Source of the DNA: CAIVAT01 sp964628215
Lineage (GTDB): Bacteria; Bacteroidota; Bacteroidia; Bacteroidales; FEN-979
Length of the DNA: 41,126 nt
Assembly: GCA_964628215.1 (NCBI GenBank)
Contig: CAZVNF010000016.1
Location: forward strand, 1 to 41,126
Direction: 5' to 3'
Each line of letters begins with the position of its first letter. Within the stretch, counting starts at the first letter, position 1. Under the pieces are notes generated by a model. That model ran no database searches, was not told where the DNA came from, and saw only the letters and a program-made list of their open reading frames with translations. Of this stretch, positions 24,203 to 32,836 are shown one piece after another. A program made the translations under genes and the position numbers.

Positions 24203-26698
24203 CTATGATTTACCAAATACCCGCTGAAGGAAGGTTTTATTTTTATTGGACGCTTCCTTGTCGTCAGAGTAATAACCGTATCCGTATCCATAACCGTATC
24301 CCGAACCATATCCATACCCGTGCCCGTAGCCATATCCATAGCCATATCCATAGCCGTAGGAGCTGCGGTTCAGTTTAACATCGTTGATCAATATTGCCAG
24401 GTTCGAAATATTCCGCTGTGCCATGTCGTGGATAATTGACCCGAAAATTTTCTTATGGGTGTACCCCTGGCGAACCAGGAACAAATTAGCGTCAGCATGC
24501 TTCATCAGAAGAAAAGCATCGGTAACCAGTCCCACCGGCGGTGTGTCGATAATGATGTAATCGTAAATTTCTTTCAGCTGGTCAAACATCTCGGTACATT
24601 TCGCGGAGGCGATCAGCTCTGCCGGGTTTGGCGGAACCGGTCCCGACATGATAATATCCAGGTTATCGATGCCCGAAGCCTGGATGATCTCTTTCAGCTT
24701 ATTGTTGTTGGCCATAAATGAACTGATCCCGGCGGTATTGGTCAATCCGAAATCATCAAAAATTTTGGGTTTGCGCAGGTCGAATCCCATCAATAGTGTT
24801 TTCTTTCCATACATGGCAAATATTAAAGCCAGGTTGATGGAAACATAGGTTTTCCCTGCGCTGACCATGTCGGCGGTAATCAGTATTGTTTGTTTTTCTT
24901 TTCCCTGCAGCAGGTAGTTGATGTTGGTTCTTACCGAGCGGAACGACTCGGCAATGGAAGATTTCGGGGAGTCAAGCACCACCACGGTGCTCTGCTTGTC
25001 GCTGTGAATGATGTGACCCACAATAGGGAGTTTGGTGAGCTTTTCAACATCCTCCCGTTCCATTACCTTATCATTGAAATAGTCTTTTCCCAGGATATAA
25101 AATATGGGAACCATTACCCCGAGTATGAGTGCGATGATGTAATTCAGCGATTTTTTCGGAAACACCGGCTTTAACCCGATGGAGGAGGCTTCGTCAACAA
25201 TTTCGTTGTCGGAAAGGTTTGCCGCCTGTGAGATCTGCGCCTCCGAACGTTTTTGAAGCAGGTAGGTATAAATAGCATCGGTAAGTTTGAACTTTCGCTC
25301 AATGCCAAACAAAACCCGTTGTGTCTCAGGAAGATTGCTGATGCGTGAATTGATCCCCGAAACGCGGTCGTTCACCTCTTTTAACGCAATATTATTTGAA
25401 TTGATGGCGCTTTTTACATTTTCATACAATGCATTTTTAGTGGTGGCAATCTGCAGGTCTATTGCCATGAGACTGGGATTCTTCGACTTGGAATACTGCG
25501 AAGTTTCCGTCCTCTTCATATAGAGGTTGGTCAGTTGCATCGTGAGGTCGTTCAGCACGGTATTTTCAATTCCCATGGATGCAGGAACAATGAGTTCATC
25601 GAATTTCTGGTTCTTTTCGATATACTCTTTCATGTTCTGCAGGTATTTCGATTTTACCATCAGGATGGCTTTTTCGTCCTGCAACTGCATCATTTTTTCG
25701 AAAACCTGTTTGGCTTCATCATTCAGGTTCATGATCTCTTTGTTGGTCCGGAAAAGCATCAGGGCTTTTTCTGAGGCATTGAGGGAGTCGGTAATGCCTC
25801 TTAATTCATTGTCTATAAAGGAGATGGTGCGCGAAGCCACAATGTTTTTCTTCTCCAGTCCTTTGGCAAGGTACTCTTTGGTGAGGGTGTTTAAAAACTC
25901 AACCAGTTTGTCAACATTACCTCCTTTTAATTTGATTTCAACAATGGAAGCTTCCTTGTTGATGGGTTCAATAGCGAACGACTTGAACTCAGTTACCAGG
26001 GCATCATAATTCTTGAAGACAAACGAAAAAGATCTTTTTGTATCTGTGGGTTCTTCAAATTTTTCATTCAGGATCATCCTGAATTTGAAGTTTTTTGTTT
26101 GTATCTCCTGTCCGAATGAATAGGTTTGATCCACCACGATGGTCTCCTTCCGGCCATTGACCATATTCCGGGTTGAAAAGTTGAAAAATTTAATGGCTTC
26201 ATCATTGGTTTCCAGCTTGAACTTGTCCCGGGAAAGTATTTTTACCTTGAAATACATGTTAACCGGTTGGGGGAAGGAGGTGTCCATGATCACGGTGAAC
26301 GGACTGTCGCGGTATAGTTCCTTGGTTACGAAATTTTCTTCCGTAAAGTACGAAACCTCAAATCCGATCTTGGTTACCGTACGGTAGGTAAGGGTGTAGG
26401 ATGATAAAATACCGATCTCATTCTGCAGGTTCTGCATGTTGTTAAACAAGCCCATGCCGAGCAGATCCTGTGGATTTATCTTGTTTTCCGATTTGTCTTT
26501 GATCAGCACCGTTGTAGCAACTTCAAACACCTCCTTGGTGTACTTGTTGAAAATAAAAGCTACGATTAGGGCGATAAAAATGGTGAGGGCAAAGAAATAC
26601 CAGAAGCGATAAAATTTATAAAGAATGATCTTGTAATCAACGGGTTGCTGCTGAGGCGGTTGTTGAAGCTGGTATGAATCCTGGATATTCTCGTTCAC
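24203..26698 (-). CDS. Wzc-like polysaccharide co-polymerase with tyrosine autokinase domain
   Basis: This 831-residue protein has a Wzz-type N-terminal part with a first membrane helix (about 33-52), a long periplasmic coiled-coil region and a second helix (about 515-535). A cytosolic BY-kinase domain (about 560-760) follows, with Walker A region ADMVSAGKTYVSINLA, A' motif LLMGFDLRKPK and Walker B YIIIDTPPVGLVTDA. The C-terminus is an exceptional tyrosine cluster (residues 781-810) with 12 Tyr-Gly dipeptides plus a terminal YY, which would be the autophosphorylation tail. The protein controls chain length and export of capsule or exopolysaccharide with the Wza-like lipoprotein, which ends 6 nt upstream. 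The Walker A reads SAGKT rather than the common GEGKS, though the nucleotide-binding lysine is retained. Confidence 0.93.
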   Translation of the reverse strand: MNENIQDSYQLQQPPQQQPVDYKIILYKFYRFWYFFALTIFIALIVAFIFNKYTKEVFEVATTVLIKDKSENKINPQDLLGMGLFNNMQNLQNEIGILSSYTLTYRTVTKIGFEVSYFTEENFVTKELYRDSPFTVIMDTSFPQPVNMYFKVKILSRDKFKLETNDEAIKFFNFSTRNMVNGRKETIVVDQTYSFGQEIQTKNFKFRMILNEKFEEPTDTKRSFSFVFKNYDALVTEFKSFAIEPINKEASIVEIKLKGGNVDKLVEFLNTLTKEYLAKGLEKKNIVASRTISFIDNELRGITDSLNASEKALMLFRTNKEIMNLNDEAKQVFEKMMQLQDEKAILMVKSKYLQNMKEYIEKNQKFDELIVPASMGIENTVLNDLTMQLTNLYMKRTETSQYSKSKNPSLMAIDLQIATTKNALYENVKSAINSNNIALKEVNDRVSGINSRISNLPETQRVLFGIERKFKLTDAIYTYLLQKRSEAQISQAANLSDNEIVDEASSIGLKPVFPKKSLNYIIALILGVMVPIFYILGKDYFNDKVMEREDVEKLTKLPIVGHIIHSDKQSTVVVLDSPKSSIAESFRSVRTNINYLLQGKEKQTILITADMVSAGKTYVSINLALIFAMYGKKTLLMGFDLRKPKIFDDFGLTNTAGISSFMANNNKLKEIIQASGIDNLDIIMSGPVPPNPAELIASAKCTEMFDQLKEIYDYIIIDTPPVGLVTDAFLLMKHADANLFLVRQGYTHKKIFGSIIHDMAQRNISNLAILINDVKLNRSSYGYGYGYGYGYGHGYGYGSGYGYGYGYGYYSDDKEASNKNKTFLQRVFGKS
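24269..24358 (-). repeat. Hexanucleotide coding repeat for the Tyr-Gly tail of the autokinase
   Basis: Fifteen in-frame 6-bp units (TATGGx/TACGGx on the coding strand) encode residues 781-810. Three units are interrupted: HG, SG and the final YY. A repeat of this kind can expand or contract in 6-bp steps, changing the number of phosphorylatable tyrosines without shifting frame. Confidence 0.85.
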
Positions 26699-26704
26699 GT
26701 GAAA

Positions 26705-27508
26705 CTAAAATGTTTTAAAATAATTGATTAGCAAGAGTGTTGTAGAAATGGAGCCTAACACGATGGCCCATGGGAAAGTAGAGCCCAGCCCCCAGCGTTT
26801 ATAGCCAAGTGGCGAAATATATACAATGTCGTTCGGTTGCAGATAGTAATAGTCGGAACTGAGTAATTTATCACTGGTCATATCAATATAATGCACCTGC
26901 GATCCTCCGTTTACCTGCCGTATCACGGCCACTTTGGTGCGGTTGGCAAACTCGGTCATATCACCTGCCAGGGAAATGGCTTCAAACAGGTTAATGTCGT
27001 CTTTGTATATGGTAAACTGCCCGGTCCGCATGACTTCTCCAACCATGGTTATCCTGAAGTTAACCGTCTTCACCACCACCGTAGTCTCCTTCAGGTATTC
27101 CCCGATCATCTGCTGCAAAACATCCTTTATCTGGTTTACAGTTAGACCCATTACATAAACTTTTCCAACAATCGGGAAATCGATATAGCCTTCGGAATTC
27201 ACATCGTAGCTGTTCAGGTATATGGAAGCATCGTTGGCGTAGTCGTTGTATGAACTTGAACCGGATTGCTTGTTGAAAAACATGAAAGCTTTTTCATCCA
27301 GGGCGAATACCCTGATGTAGAGATTGTCTTTGGGTTGTATTTTGTAATCTGCGTTGCGCTTACTGGGATAAATCAGGGAAGTGGTATCCTTTGACTGTTC
27401 CTTCTGAAGATATTTTATTTTTTTCTGAGGTACGCAGGACGACAACAAAACCATGAATAAAAGAAGAATCATGGCAGTCGTTGTGACCGGCGTAAACGTT
27501 TTTTTCAT
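26705..27508 (-). CDS. Wza-like polysaccharide export lipoprotein
   Basis: This 267-residue protein starts at the ATG at 27508, which gives a lipoprotein signal with lipobox LLSSC. A TTG at 27553 would add an implausible leader that overlaps miaB. The poly_export domain (about 45-160) has ADYKIQPKDNLYIRVFALD, SYDVNSEGYIDFPIVGKVYV and GLTVNQIKDVLQQ. An SLBB-like part (about 160-235) has ITMVGEVMRTGQF and LQPNDIVYISPLGYKR. A C-terminal hydrophobic segment (about 242-262) could be the membrane-spanning helix of the Wza barrel. It forms the outer-membrane export channel with the downstream Wzc-like kinase. Confidence 0.9.
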   Translation of the reverse strand: MKKTFTPVTTTAMILLLFMVLLSSCVPQKKIKYLQKEQSKDTTSLIYPSKRNADYKIQPKDNLYIRVFALDEKAFMFFNKQSGSSSYNDYANDASIYLNSYDVNSEGYIDFPIVGKVYVMGLTVNQIKDVLQQMIGEYLKETTVVVKTVNFRITMVGEVMRTGQFTIYKDDINLFEAISLAGDMTEFANRTKVAVIRQVNGGSQVHYIDMTSDKLLSSDYYYLQPNDIVYISPLGYKRWGLGSTFPWAIVLGSISTTLLLINYFKTF

Positions 27509-27529
27509 ACTAACCTGAAATTGAACTGG

Positions 27530-27537
27530 CAAAAATA
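27530..27537 (-). promoter_or_regulatory. -7 element for the wza-wzc-cysDN unit
   Basis: On the minus strand this reads TATTTTTG followed by CC, an exact TAnnTTTG match 21 bp upstream of the ATG at 27508. It supports the 27508 start, because the alternative start at 27553 would lie upstream of transcription. Confidence 0.5.
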
Positions 27538-27545
27538 CAACTTTT

Positions 27546-28874
27546 TCAAACAACTTCTCCCAGCAAAGTGGCAGATGTTGCGCCGGTGATCTTCACCATG
27601 AGATATTCTCCGGGGCCGGAGGATGTCCTGGTAAAAACGGCCACCTTATTTTGTGAATTTCTGCCGAAATACTGATTATCAGATCTTTTTGATTTTCCTT
27701 CTACCAGTACTTCCATCGTTTTGCCCACCTCCTCCCGGTTTCGGGCCAGAGAGAGTTCCTGCTGCAGGTCGATGATCTCCCTTAGCCGCCGATCTTTGGT
27801 TTCCCCGGGCACATTATCTGCCAGGGTGTCGGCTGCCAGGGTTTGCGGCCGTTCCGAATATTTAAACATGAATGCAGCATCATATCCCACCCACTTCATC
27901 AGCGAAAGCGTATCCTGGTGGTCCTGTTCGGTTTCATCACAAAAACCGGCAATGATATCGGTGGTGACCGCACAGCCCGGAATGATCTGCCTGATGGCCC
28001 GGATGCGCTGCTGGTAGTCTTCACGGGTGTATTTCCGGTTCATCAGGTCGAGCATGTGGTTGCTTCCTGATTGCACCGGCAGATGGATTGCCTTGCACAA
28101 ATTTGCATGACGTGCGATGACATGAAGCAGTTCATCGGAAATATCTTTCGGATGAGAAGTGGCGAACCGGATGCGCATCAGCGGGTTTACCCCTGCCACC
28201 ATTTCAAGCAATCCTGCAAATGAGATTGTTTGTTCCCCCGTTTTCCAGGAATAGGAGTTTACATTTTGCCCGAGAAGGGTTACTTCACGATACCCCTTTT
28301 CAAACAGGTCGTGGGTTTCACGCACAATCGAGGCGGCATCCCTGCTGCGTTCCTGTCCGCGTGTGGAGGGAACCACGCAGTAGGAACAATAATTTTCACA
28401 GCCGCGCATGATCGAAATAAAGGCAGAAACCCCGTTTGAATCAAGCCGCACCGGGGTAATGTCGGCATAGGTTTCATCTACTGAAAGAATCGTGTCGATG
28501 GCACGACGGCCGGTTCCCACCTGTTCCAGGAGCTGAGGCAGATGACGGTATGAATCGGGGCCGGCCACCAGGTCGAGCAGTTGTTCCTCCTCCATCAGGG
28601 CTGTTTTGGTGCGGTCGGCCATGCATCCCAGCAATCCGATCATCAATCCGGGCTTCTTTTTTTTCAGAGATTTGAAATATTGCAGCCTTTTTCTGATCCG
28701 TTCCTCGGCATTTTCACGAATGGAACAGGTATTAACGAAAATAATATCTGCCGATTTTACCTCGTCGGCATAATCATATCCATTCTCTTTTAAAATAGAT
28801 GCAACAATCTCACTGTCAGAGAAATTCATCTGACATCCGTAGGTCTCAATATATATTTTTTTACTCTTGTTCAC
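27546..28874 (-). CDS. miaB: tRNA-2-methylthio-N6-dimethylallyladenosine synthase
   Basis: This 442-residue radical SAM methylthiotransferase has an N-terminal UPF0004 domain with cysteines C14, C50 and C84 (auxiliary 4Fe-4S cluster). The radical SAM core has C159-x3-C163-x2-C166 in RGCENYCSYCVVP, and a C-terminal TRAM domain lies at about 376-440. The YGCQMNFSDSE start and VVPSTRGQERSR are typical of MiaB rather than MtaB or RimO. It modifies A37 of tRNAs reading UNN codons. Confidence 0.96.
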   Translation of the reverse strand: MNKSKKIYIETYGCQMNFSDSEIVASILKENGYDYADEVKSADIIFVNTCSIRENAEERIRKRLQYFKSLKKKKPGLMIGLLGCMADRTKTALMEEEQLLDLVAGPDSYRHLPQLLEQVGTGRRAIDTILSVDETYADITPVRLDSNGVSAFISIMRGCENYCSYCVVPSTRGQERSRDAASIVRETHDLFEKGYREVTLLGQNVNSYSWKTGEQTISFAGLLEMVAGVNPLMRIRFATSHPKDISDELLHVIARHANLCKAIHLPVQSGSNHMLDLMNRKYTREDYQQRIRAIRQIIPGCAVTTDIIAGFCDETEQDHQDTLSLMKWVGYDAAFMFKYSERPQTLAADTLADNVPGETKDRRLREIIDLQQELSLARNREEVGKTMEVLVEGKSKRSDNQYFGRNSQNKVAVFTRTSSGPGEYLMVKITGATSATLLGEVV

Positions 28875-28925
28875 GTTGGGGTATCACCTTTGGGTCACAT
28901 GACCGATTAAGCATAAAATGAGGTG

Positions 28926-28933
28926 CAAAGGTA
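28926..28933 (-). promoter_or_regulatory. -7 element for miaB
   Basis: On the minus strand this reads TACCTTTG followed by CACC, an exact TAnnTTTG match, about 51 bp upstream of the miaB ATG. It lies back to back with the topA element at 28953. Confidence 0.55.
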
Positions 28934-28952
28934 AGGATTAAGTTAATTGTCT

Positions 28953-28960
28953 TACTTTTG
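28953..28960 (+). promoter_or_regulatory. -7 element for topA
   Basis: TACTTTTG followed by CACC is an exact TAnnTTTG match. The predicted transcription start near 28967 is downstream of the ATG at 28958, so the real topA start must be the ATG at 28994. The two divergent elements share the flanking GCACC. Confidence 0.6.
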
Positions 28961-28993
28961 CACCGGATTTTGAGCACCAAACAAGCTATCCGA

Positions 28994-31315
28994 ATGACAA
29001 AAAACTTAGTGATTGTGGAGTCTCCGGCCAAGGCCAAAACCATTGGCGGGTTTCTGGGGAAGGATTTTACCGTAAGATCATGCATGGGGCATGTGGTCGA
29101 TCTGTCGAAGAAAGATCTTGGCGTTGATATTGAAAACGGATTTATTCCAAAATATATCATTTCTCCGGAGAAAAAGAAGCTGGTTGCAGAACTCAGCAAA
29201 CTTGCAAAGGATTCGGAGTGGGTTTGGCTGGCGTCTGACGAGGACCGCGAAGGGGAGGCCATTTCATGGCACCTGATCGAAGCGCTTGGCCTCGACGAAA
29301 GCAAGACCAAACGCATCGCCTTTCATGAAATAACCAAATCGGCCATACAGGAAGCCATCGAGCATCCGCGCAAGATTGATAAGAATCTTGTTGATGCACA
29401 GCAGGCCAGGCGTGTTCTTGACCGGCTTGTCGGATTTGAACTCTCTCCCTTGTTGTGGAAAAAGATCAAGCCGTCACTTTCGGCAGGCAGGGTTCAGTCG
29501 GTAGCCGTTCGGCTTATTGTTGAGCGGGAGGAAGAGATAAAAAACTTTCTGACAACCTCCGCTTTTCGCGTTGTAGGGGACTTCATGTTGAAAAACGGAA
29601 CCAGGGTAAGCCCGGTGAAGGCCGAACTCAACAAACGGTTTGTGAAAAAGGAGGATGCGGTTGCTTTCCTGAAGAAATGCATCGAAGCACAATATACAAT
29701 CGAAGAGGTTGATACAAAACCGGCGAAAAAATCGCCCGCACCGCCCTTCACCACTTCAACCCTGCAGCAGGAGGCCTCCCGTAAACTTGGCTTCTCTGTA
29801 GCCAACACCATGCGTGTGGCACAGGAACTTTATGAGTCGGGACTGATCACCTATATGCGTACCGACTCGGTGAACCTTTCGGATATGGCCATGTCCATGT
29901 CCCTGAACGAAATAACCTCTTCCTTCGGCCCCGAATATGTGAAAGCGCGCAAATTCACCACCAAGTCGAAGGGAGCCCAGGAGGCGCACGAAGCCATTCG
30001 TCCGACCTACATGACCAACAAAACCATTGAAGGGGATAAATCGCACAAGCGCCTGTATGAACTGATCTGGAAGCGCACCATTGCCTCCCAGATGGCCGAT
30101 GCGGAACTGGAGAAAACTAATGTCACCATTGGGGTTTCCAAAGTAATTGAAAAGTTTATCGCCAAAGGTGAGGTCATTAAATTTGACGGATTCCTGAAAG
30201 TTTACATGGAGTCGACCGACGAAGATGAGCAGAACGGGGAAGAAGGAATGCTGCCCCCGATGAATGCCGGTGAAAAACTTGAACTGACCGAGATGACCGC
30301 CCAGGAAAAATTTACCCAGCAACCGTTCAGGTATACTGAAGCCATGCTGGTGAAAAAGCTGGAAGAACTTGGTATCGGCCGGCCGTCGACCTATGCCCCT
30401 ACCATCTCAACCATTCAGAAAAGGGAATATGTGGTCAAGGAAGACCGGCCCGGAGTGCTCCGCACCTATACGATGGTCACGTTGAAAAAATCTGTGATCA
30501 CGGAAGAAGTTAAATCCGAAAATGTCGGGGCGGAAAAGTCAAAACTCTTCCCTACAGATATCGGCACCCTGGTAAACAGTTTCCTGGTTCAGCATTTCAA
30601 CAACATTCTCGATTATAATTTCACCGCCAATGTGGAAGAGGAATTTGATGAAATCGCCGAAGGCAGGATGGTATGGAACCAGATGATCAGCGAATTCTAT
30701 TTCCCGTTTCATAAACAGGTGGAAGGCACGCTGGAAAATACGGGGAAGGTGAGTGGAGAAAAACTCCTTGGAAAGGATCCCAAAAGCGGAGAGAATATTT
30801 TTGTGAAAATCGGCCGGTACGGCGCCATGGTTCAAATGGGGGATGCAGAGGCCGAAGTCAAACCTAAATTCGCCTCCCTGAAAAAGGGCCAGAGCATTGA
30901 TACCCTTACCCTGGATGAGGCATTGGACCTTTTCAAACTTCCCCGTACCCTGGGTGAATTCGAATCCTTGGAGGTAGTTGTTTCCACCGGCCGTTTTGGT
31001 CCGTATATCCGCCATCATTCACTCTTTTATTCACTGCCGAAAGAGATTGATCCCCTCACGGTGGAGCTTGACCGTGCCTGTGAGATCATCCTGGCCAAAA
31101 GGCAGGCTGACAGTCAGAAAATTGTTCATGAATTCTATGACGATAAAACACTGATCCAGGTGCTGAATGGCCGTTTTGGTGCTTACATCGCATGCAACAA
31201 GGAAAACTATAAAATCCCGAAAGGGAAGGATCCCAAGGCTCTGACACTGGAAGATTGCAAGGCCATTATTGCAGAAACACCTCCATCAAAATCGAAATCG
31301 AAGAAAAAAAAGTAA
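28994..31315 (+). CDS. topA: DNA topoisomerase I
   Basis: The 773-residue protein starts at MTKNLVIVESPAKAKTIGGF, which places the TOPRIM domain at the usual position. An in-frame ATG at 28958 would lie upstream of the inferred transcription start. TOPRIM acidic residues appear in LASDEDREGEAISWHL. The active-site tyrosine is Y287 in LITYMRTDSVNLS. The C-terminal part has two GRFG(P/A)YI repeat modules (VVSTGRFGPYIRHHS and VLNGRFGAYIACN) and a Lys/Ser-rich basic tail, without classic Cys4 zinc fingers. It relaxes negative supercoils. The ureohydrolase-like gene follows 6 nt later. Confidence 0.97.
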   Translation: MTKNLVIVESPAKAKTIGGFLGKDFTVRSCMGHVVDLSKKDLGVDIENGFIPKYIISPEKKKLVAELSKLAKDSEWVWLASDEDREGEAISWHLIEALGLDESKTKRIAFHEITKSAIQEAIEHPRKIDKNLVDAQQARRVLDRLVGFELSPLLWKKIKPSLSAGRVQSVAVRLIVEREEEIKNFLTTSAFRVVGDFMLKNGTRVSPVKAELNKRFVKKEDAVAFLKKCIEAQYTIEEVDTKPAKKSPAPPFTTSTLQQEASRKLGFSVANTMRVAQELYESGLITYMRTDSVNLSDMAMSMSLNEITSSFGPEYVKARKFTTKSKGAQEAHEAIRPTYMTNKTIEGDKSHKRLYELIWKRTIASQMADAELEKTNVTIGVSKVIEKFIAKGEVIKFDGFLKVYMESTDEDEQNGEEGMLPPMNAGEKLELTEMTAQEKFTQQPFRYTEAMLVKKLEELGIGRPSTYAPTISTIQKREYVVKEDRPGVLRTYTMVTLKKSVITEEVKSENVGAEKSKLFPTDIGTLVNSFLVQHFNNILDYNFTANVEEEFDEIAEGRMVWNQMISEFYFPFHKQVEGTLENTGKVSGEKLLGKDPKSGENIFVKIGRYGAMVQMGDAEAEVKPKFASLKKGQSIDTLTLDEALDLFKLPRTLGEFESLEVVVSTGRFGPYIRHHSLFYSLPKEIDPLTVELDRACEIILAKRQADSQKIVHEFYDDKTLIQVLNGRFGAYIACNKENYKIPKGKDPKALTLEDCKAIIAETPPSKSKSKKKK

Positions 31316-31321
31316 TGTCCC

Positions 31322-32500
31322 ATGGATATTTCATCTTTTTTTGAACCTCTCGACCTGGATGAATTTCCATTCAGCGGAGAAACAACCGGACAGGTAAGAC
31401 TGGGTAACATCATCGGCATCCATACCGAAGCCGGCGGCCTGCCTGATTATGCCTCAGGCAATATCGCATTGATCGGTGTAACCGACGACCGCGGTTCAGT
31501 TGGAAATGAAGGATGCGGATTGGCACCAAATGCCATCCGGAAGTTCCTCTACAAGCTGAATATCGGCCCGTACCCGATTAAAATGGTTGACCTCGGGAAT
31601 ATCAAAAATGGATTTTCCGTTACCGACACCTATTTTGCCCTGAGCAGTGTAGTGGCCGAAATGATCGAAAACAATGTTGTACCGGTAATCATGGGCGGCA
31701 GCCAGGATCTCACCTTTGCCAATTACCAGGCTTATCAGAGTCTCGGGCAGATCATCAATATCGTTGCGGTCGATCCCATGTTCGATCTTGGAAAATCGGA
31801 GGAGGAACTCAATGCGCAATCCTATCTCAGCAGCATTATACTGCATCAGCCGAACTACCTTTTCAACTATGCGAACATAGGCTATCAAACCTATTTCATT
31901 GATCAGGATGCCCTGAGGCTGATGAAAAACCTTTTCTTCGACACCTATCGCCTCGGAATAGTGAGGGAAACTATTGAAGATGTTGAACCCATCGTACGCA
32001 ATGCCGACATGCTCACCTTTGATATCTCTGCAGTGCGTTATTCAGATGCGCCGGGCAATGCCAATGCCACACCGAACGGTTTTTACGGGGAAGAGGCCTG
32101 CCAGATTGTACGATATGCCGGGCTGAGCGATAAGCTCACCTCCATCGGATTTTACGAGGTAAATCCGAAACAGGATAAAGGGGGTCAGACCGCCCATCTT
32201 GTGGCACAGATGATCTGGTATTTTATAGACGGGTATTATAACCGGGCGAAGGATTTCCCGTTTAAAAATGAAGAGGATTACCTGAAATACCGGGTCAGTA
32301 TCAGGGACCATAAGGAAGAGATCGTATTTTACAAAAGCAAGAAAACCGACCGGTGGTGGATGGAAATTCCCCTGCCTGCCGAGCAGCGCATCAAGTATGA
32401 ACGGCATTATCTTGTACCCTGTTCATATAAAGATTACCAGATCGCCTGCGAAAACGACATCCCCGACCGGTGGTGGATGGTGTATCAGAAACTGATGTGA
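31322..32500 (+). CDS. Ureohydrolase (arginase/formiminoglutamase)-fold protein with degenerate metal site
   Basis: This 392-residue protein has the arginase-family fold: a GLAPNAIRK segment, VVPVIMGGSQDLTFANY, NIVAVDPMFDLG, MLTFDISAVRYSDAPG and IGFYEVNP. In active family members these segments carry the six Mn ligands: GG-[DN]-H, D-x-H-x-D and D-x-D. Here the equivalents are Q128, D151-M153-D155 and D234-S236, so about three ligands are replaced while E279 is kept. This suggests either a non-catalytic paralogue or an altered metal site. The C-terminal extension (about 305-392) is rich in W and Y. It follows topA by 6 nt and is probably co-transcribed. Some annotation pipelines would call it formimidoylglutamase, which I would not trust. 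Confidence 0.8.
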   Translation: MDISSFFEPLDLDEFPFSGETTGQVRLGNIIGIHTEAGGLPDYASGNIALIGVTDDRGSVGNEGCGLAPNAIRKFLYKLNIGPYPIKMVDLGNIKNGFSVTDTYFALSSVVAEMIENNVVPVIMGGSQDLTFANYQAYQSLGQIINIVAVDPMFDLGKSEEELNAQSYLSSIILHQPNYLFNYANIGYQTYFIDQDALRLMKNLFFDTYRLGIVRETIEDVEPIVRNADMLTFDISAVRYSDAPGNANATPNGFYGEEACQIVRYAGLSDKLTSIGFYEVNPKQDKGGQTAHLVAQMIWYFIDGYYNRAKDFPFKNEEDYLKYRVSIRDHKEEIVFYKSKKTDRWWMEIPLPAEQRIKYERHYLVPCSYKDYQIACENDIPDRWWMVYQKLM

Positions 32501-32642
32501 CGCTTATCCCTGTCTTTCCGGGTTTGCCGTCAGAAAACTTTTCCATCCCGAAAATTTCTTTCCGGTTTCCGGCTTCCCGTTCTGGAAATAGTGACATACT
32601 GCAGCAGCCAGGCCATCGGTGGCATCCATGGTATCTGGAATT
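32482..32642. repeat. Left copy of the duplicated ureohydrolase/ruvC junction
   Basis: This segment aligns without gaps to 38183-38343 (offset 5701) with 14 mismatches in 161 bp. It spans the last codons of the ureohydrolase gene, a 3-bp gap and the 3' end of a ruvC allele on the opposite strand. It is in the same orientation as the right copy. The two copies flank the giant surface-protein gene. Confidence 0.93.
32504..32642 (-). pseudogene. 3' fragment of ruvC
   Basis: Read on the minus strand, it encodes the last 45 or so residues of RuvC (IPDTMDATDGLAAAVCHYF to NPERQG, then a stop). Homology breaks at about 32642, and a stop codon follows two codons upstream, so the 5' three quarters are missing. 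Of 11 differences from the intact ruvC in this frame, ten are synonymous third-position changes and one changes L to Q near the end. It is a remnant without catalytic capacity. Confidence 0.9.
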
Positions 32643-32729
32643 GCCTACGGTCAGACATTTGACCTCGCATCTCTTTCATCCTATTGAAACAAGCAATTAT
32701 TGAGGAAAAAATGATGTCTCGACAACAAA

Positions 32730-32770
32730 AACGCACTGATATTTTTCGAGAAGAAAAATATCAGTGCGTT
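32730..32770 (-). terminator. Strong rho-independent terminator of the giant surface-protein gene
   Basis: A perfect 17-bp stem (32730-32746 with 32754-32770) has a 7-nt loop. On the minus strand the stem is followed by a TTTGTTGTC U-rich run, while on the plus strand no U-tract follows. It lies 66 bp past the stop of the minus-strand gene. From 32643 to 32729 I see nothing else. Confidence 0.8.
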
Positions 32771-32836
32771 CAAAAAGCTATTTAACGAACAATTTGAATT
32801 TGTGGTCAGAACCTATGTTCAGATGGATGGTTTGAA

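Noticed and set aside
28958..28993. Longer start for topA
   Set aside because: It overlaps the inferred -7 element, and the TOPRIM domain normally begins within a few residues of the N-terminus.
31322..32500. Functional formimidoylglutamase or agmatinase (hutG/speB)
   Set aside because: Three of six expected manganese ligands are replaced, and no histidine- or polyamine-pathway gene is adjacent.
32482..32642. Simple recent tandem duplication of the ruvC end
   Set aside because: Ten of eleven in-frame differences are synonymous, which is not expected if one copy had been drifting since the duplication.
32470..32703. Plus-strand frame similar to one at 38159-38350 (possible small paralogous proteins)
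   Set aside because: Both are translations of the strand opposite the ruvC 3' end. Their similarity is explained by the duplicated ruvC segment.
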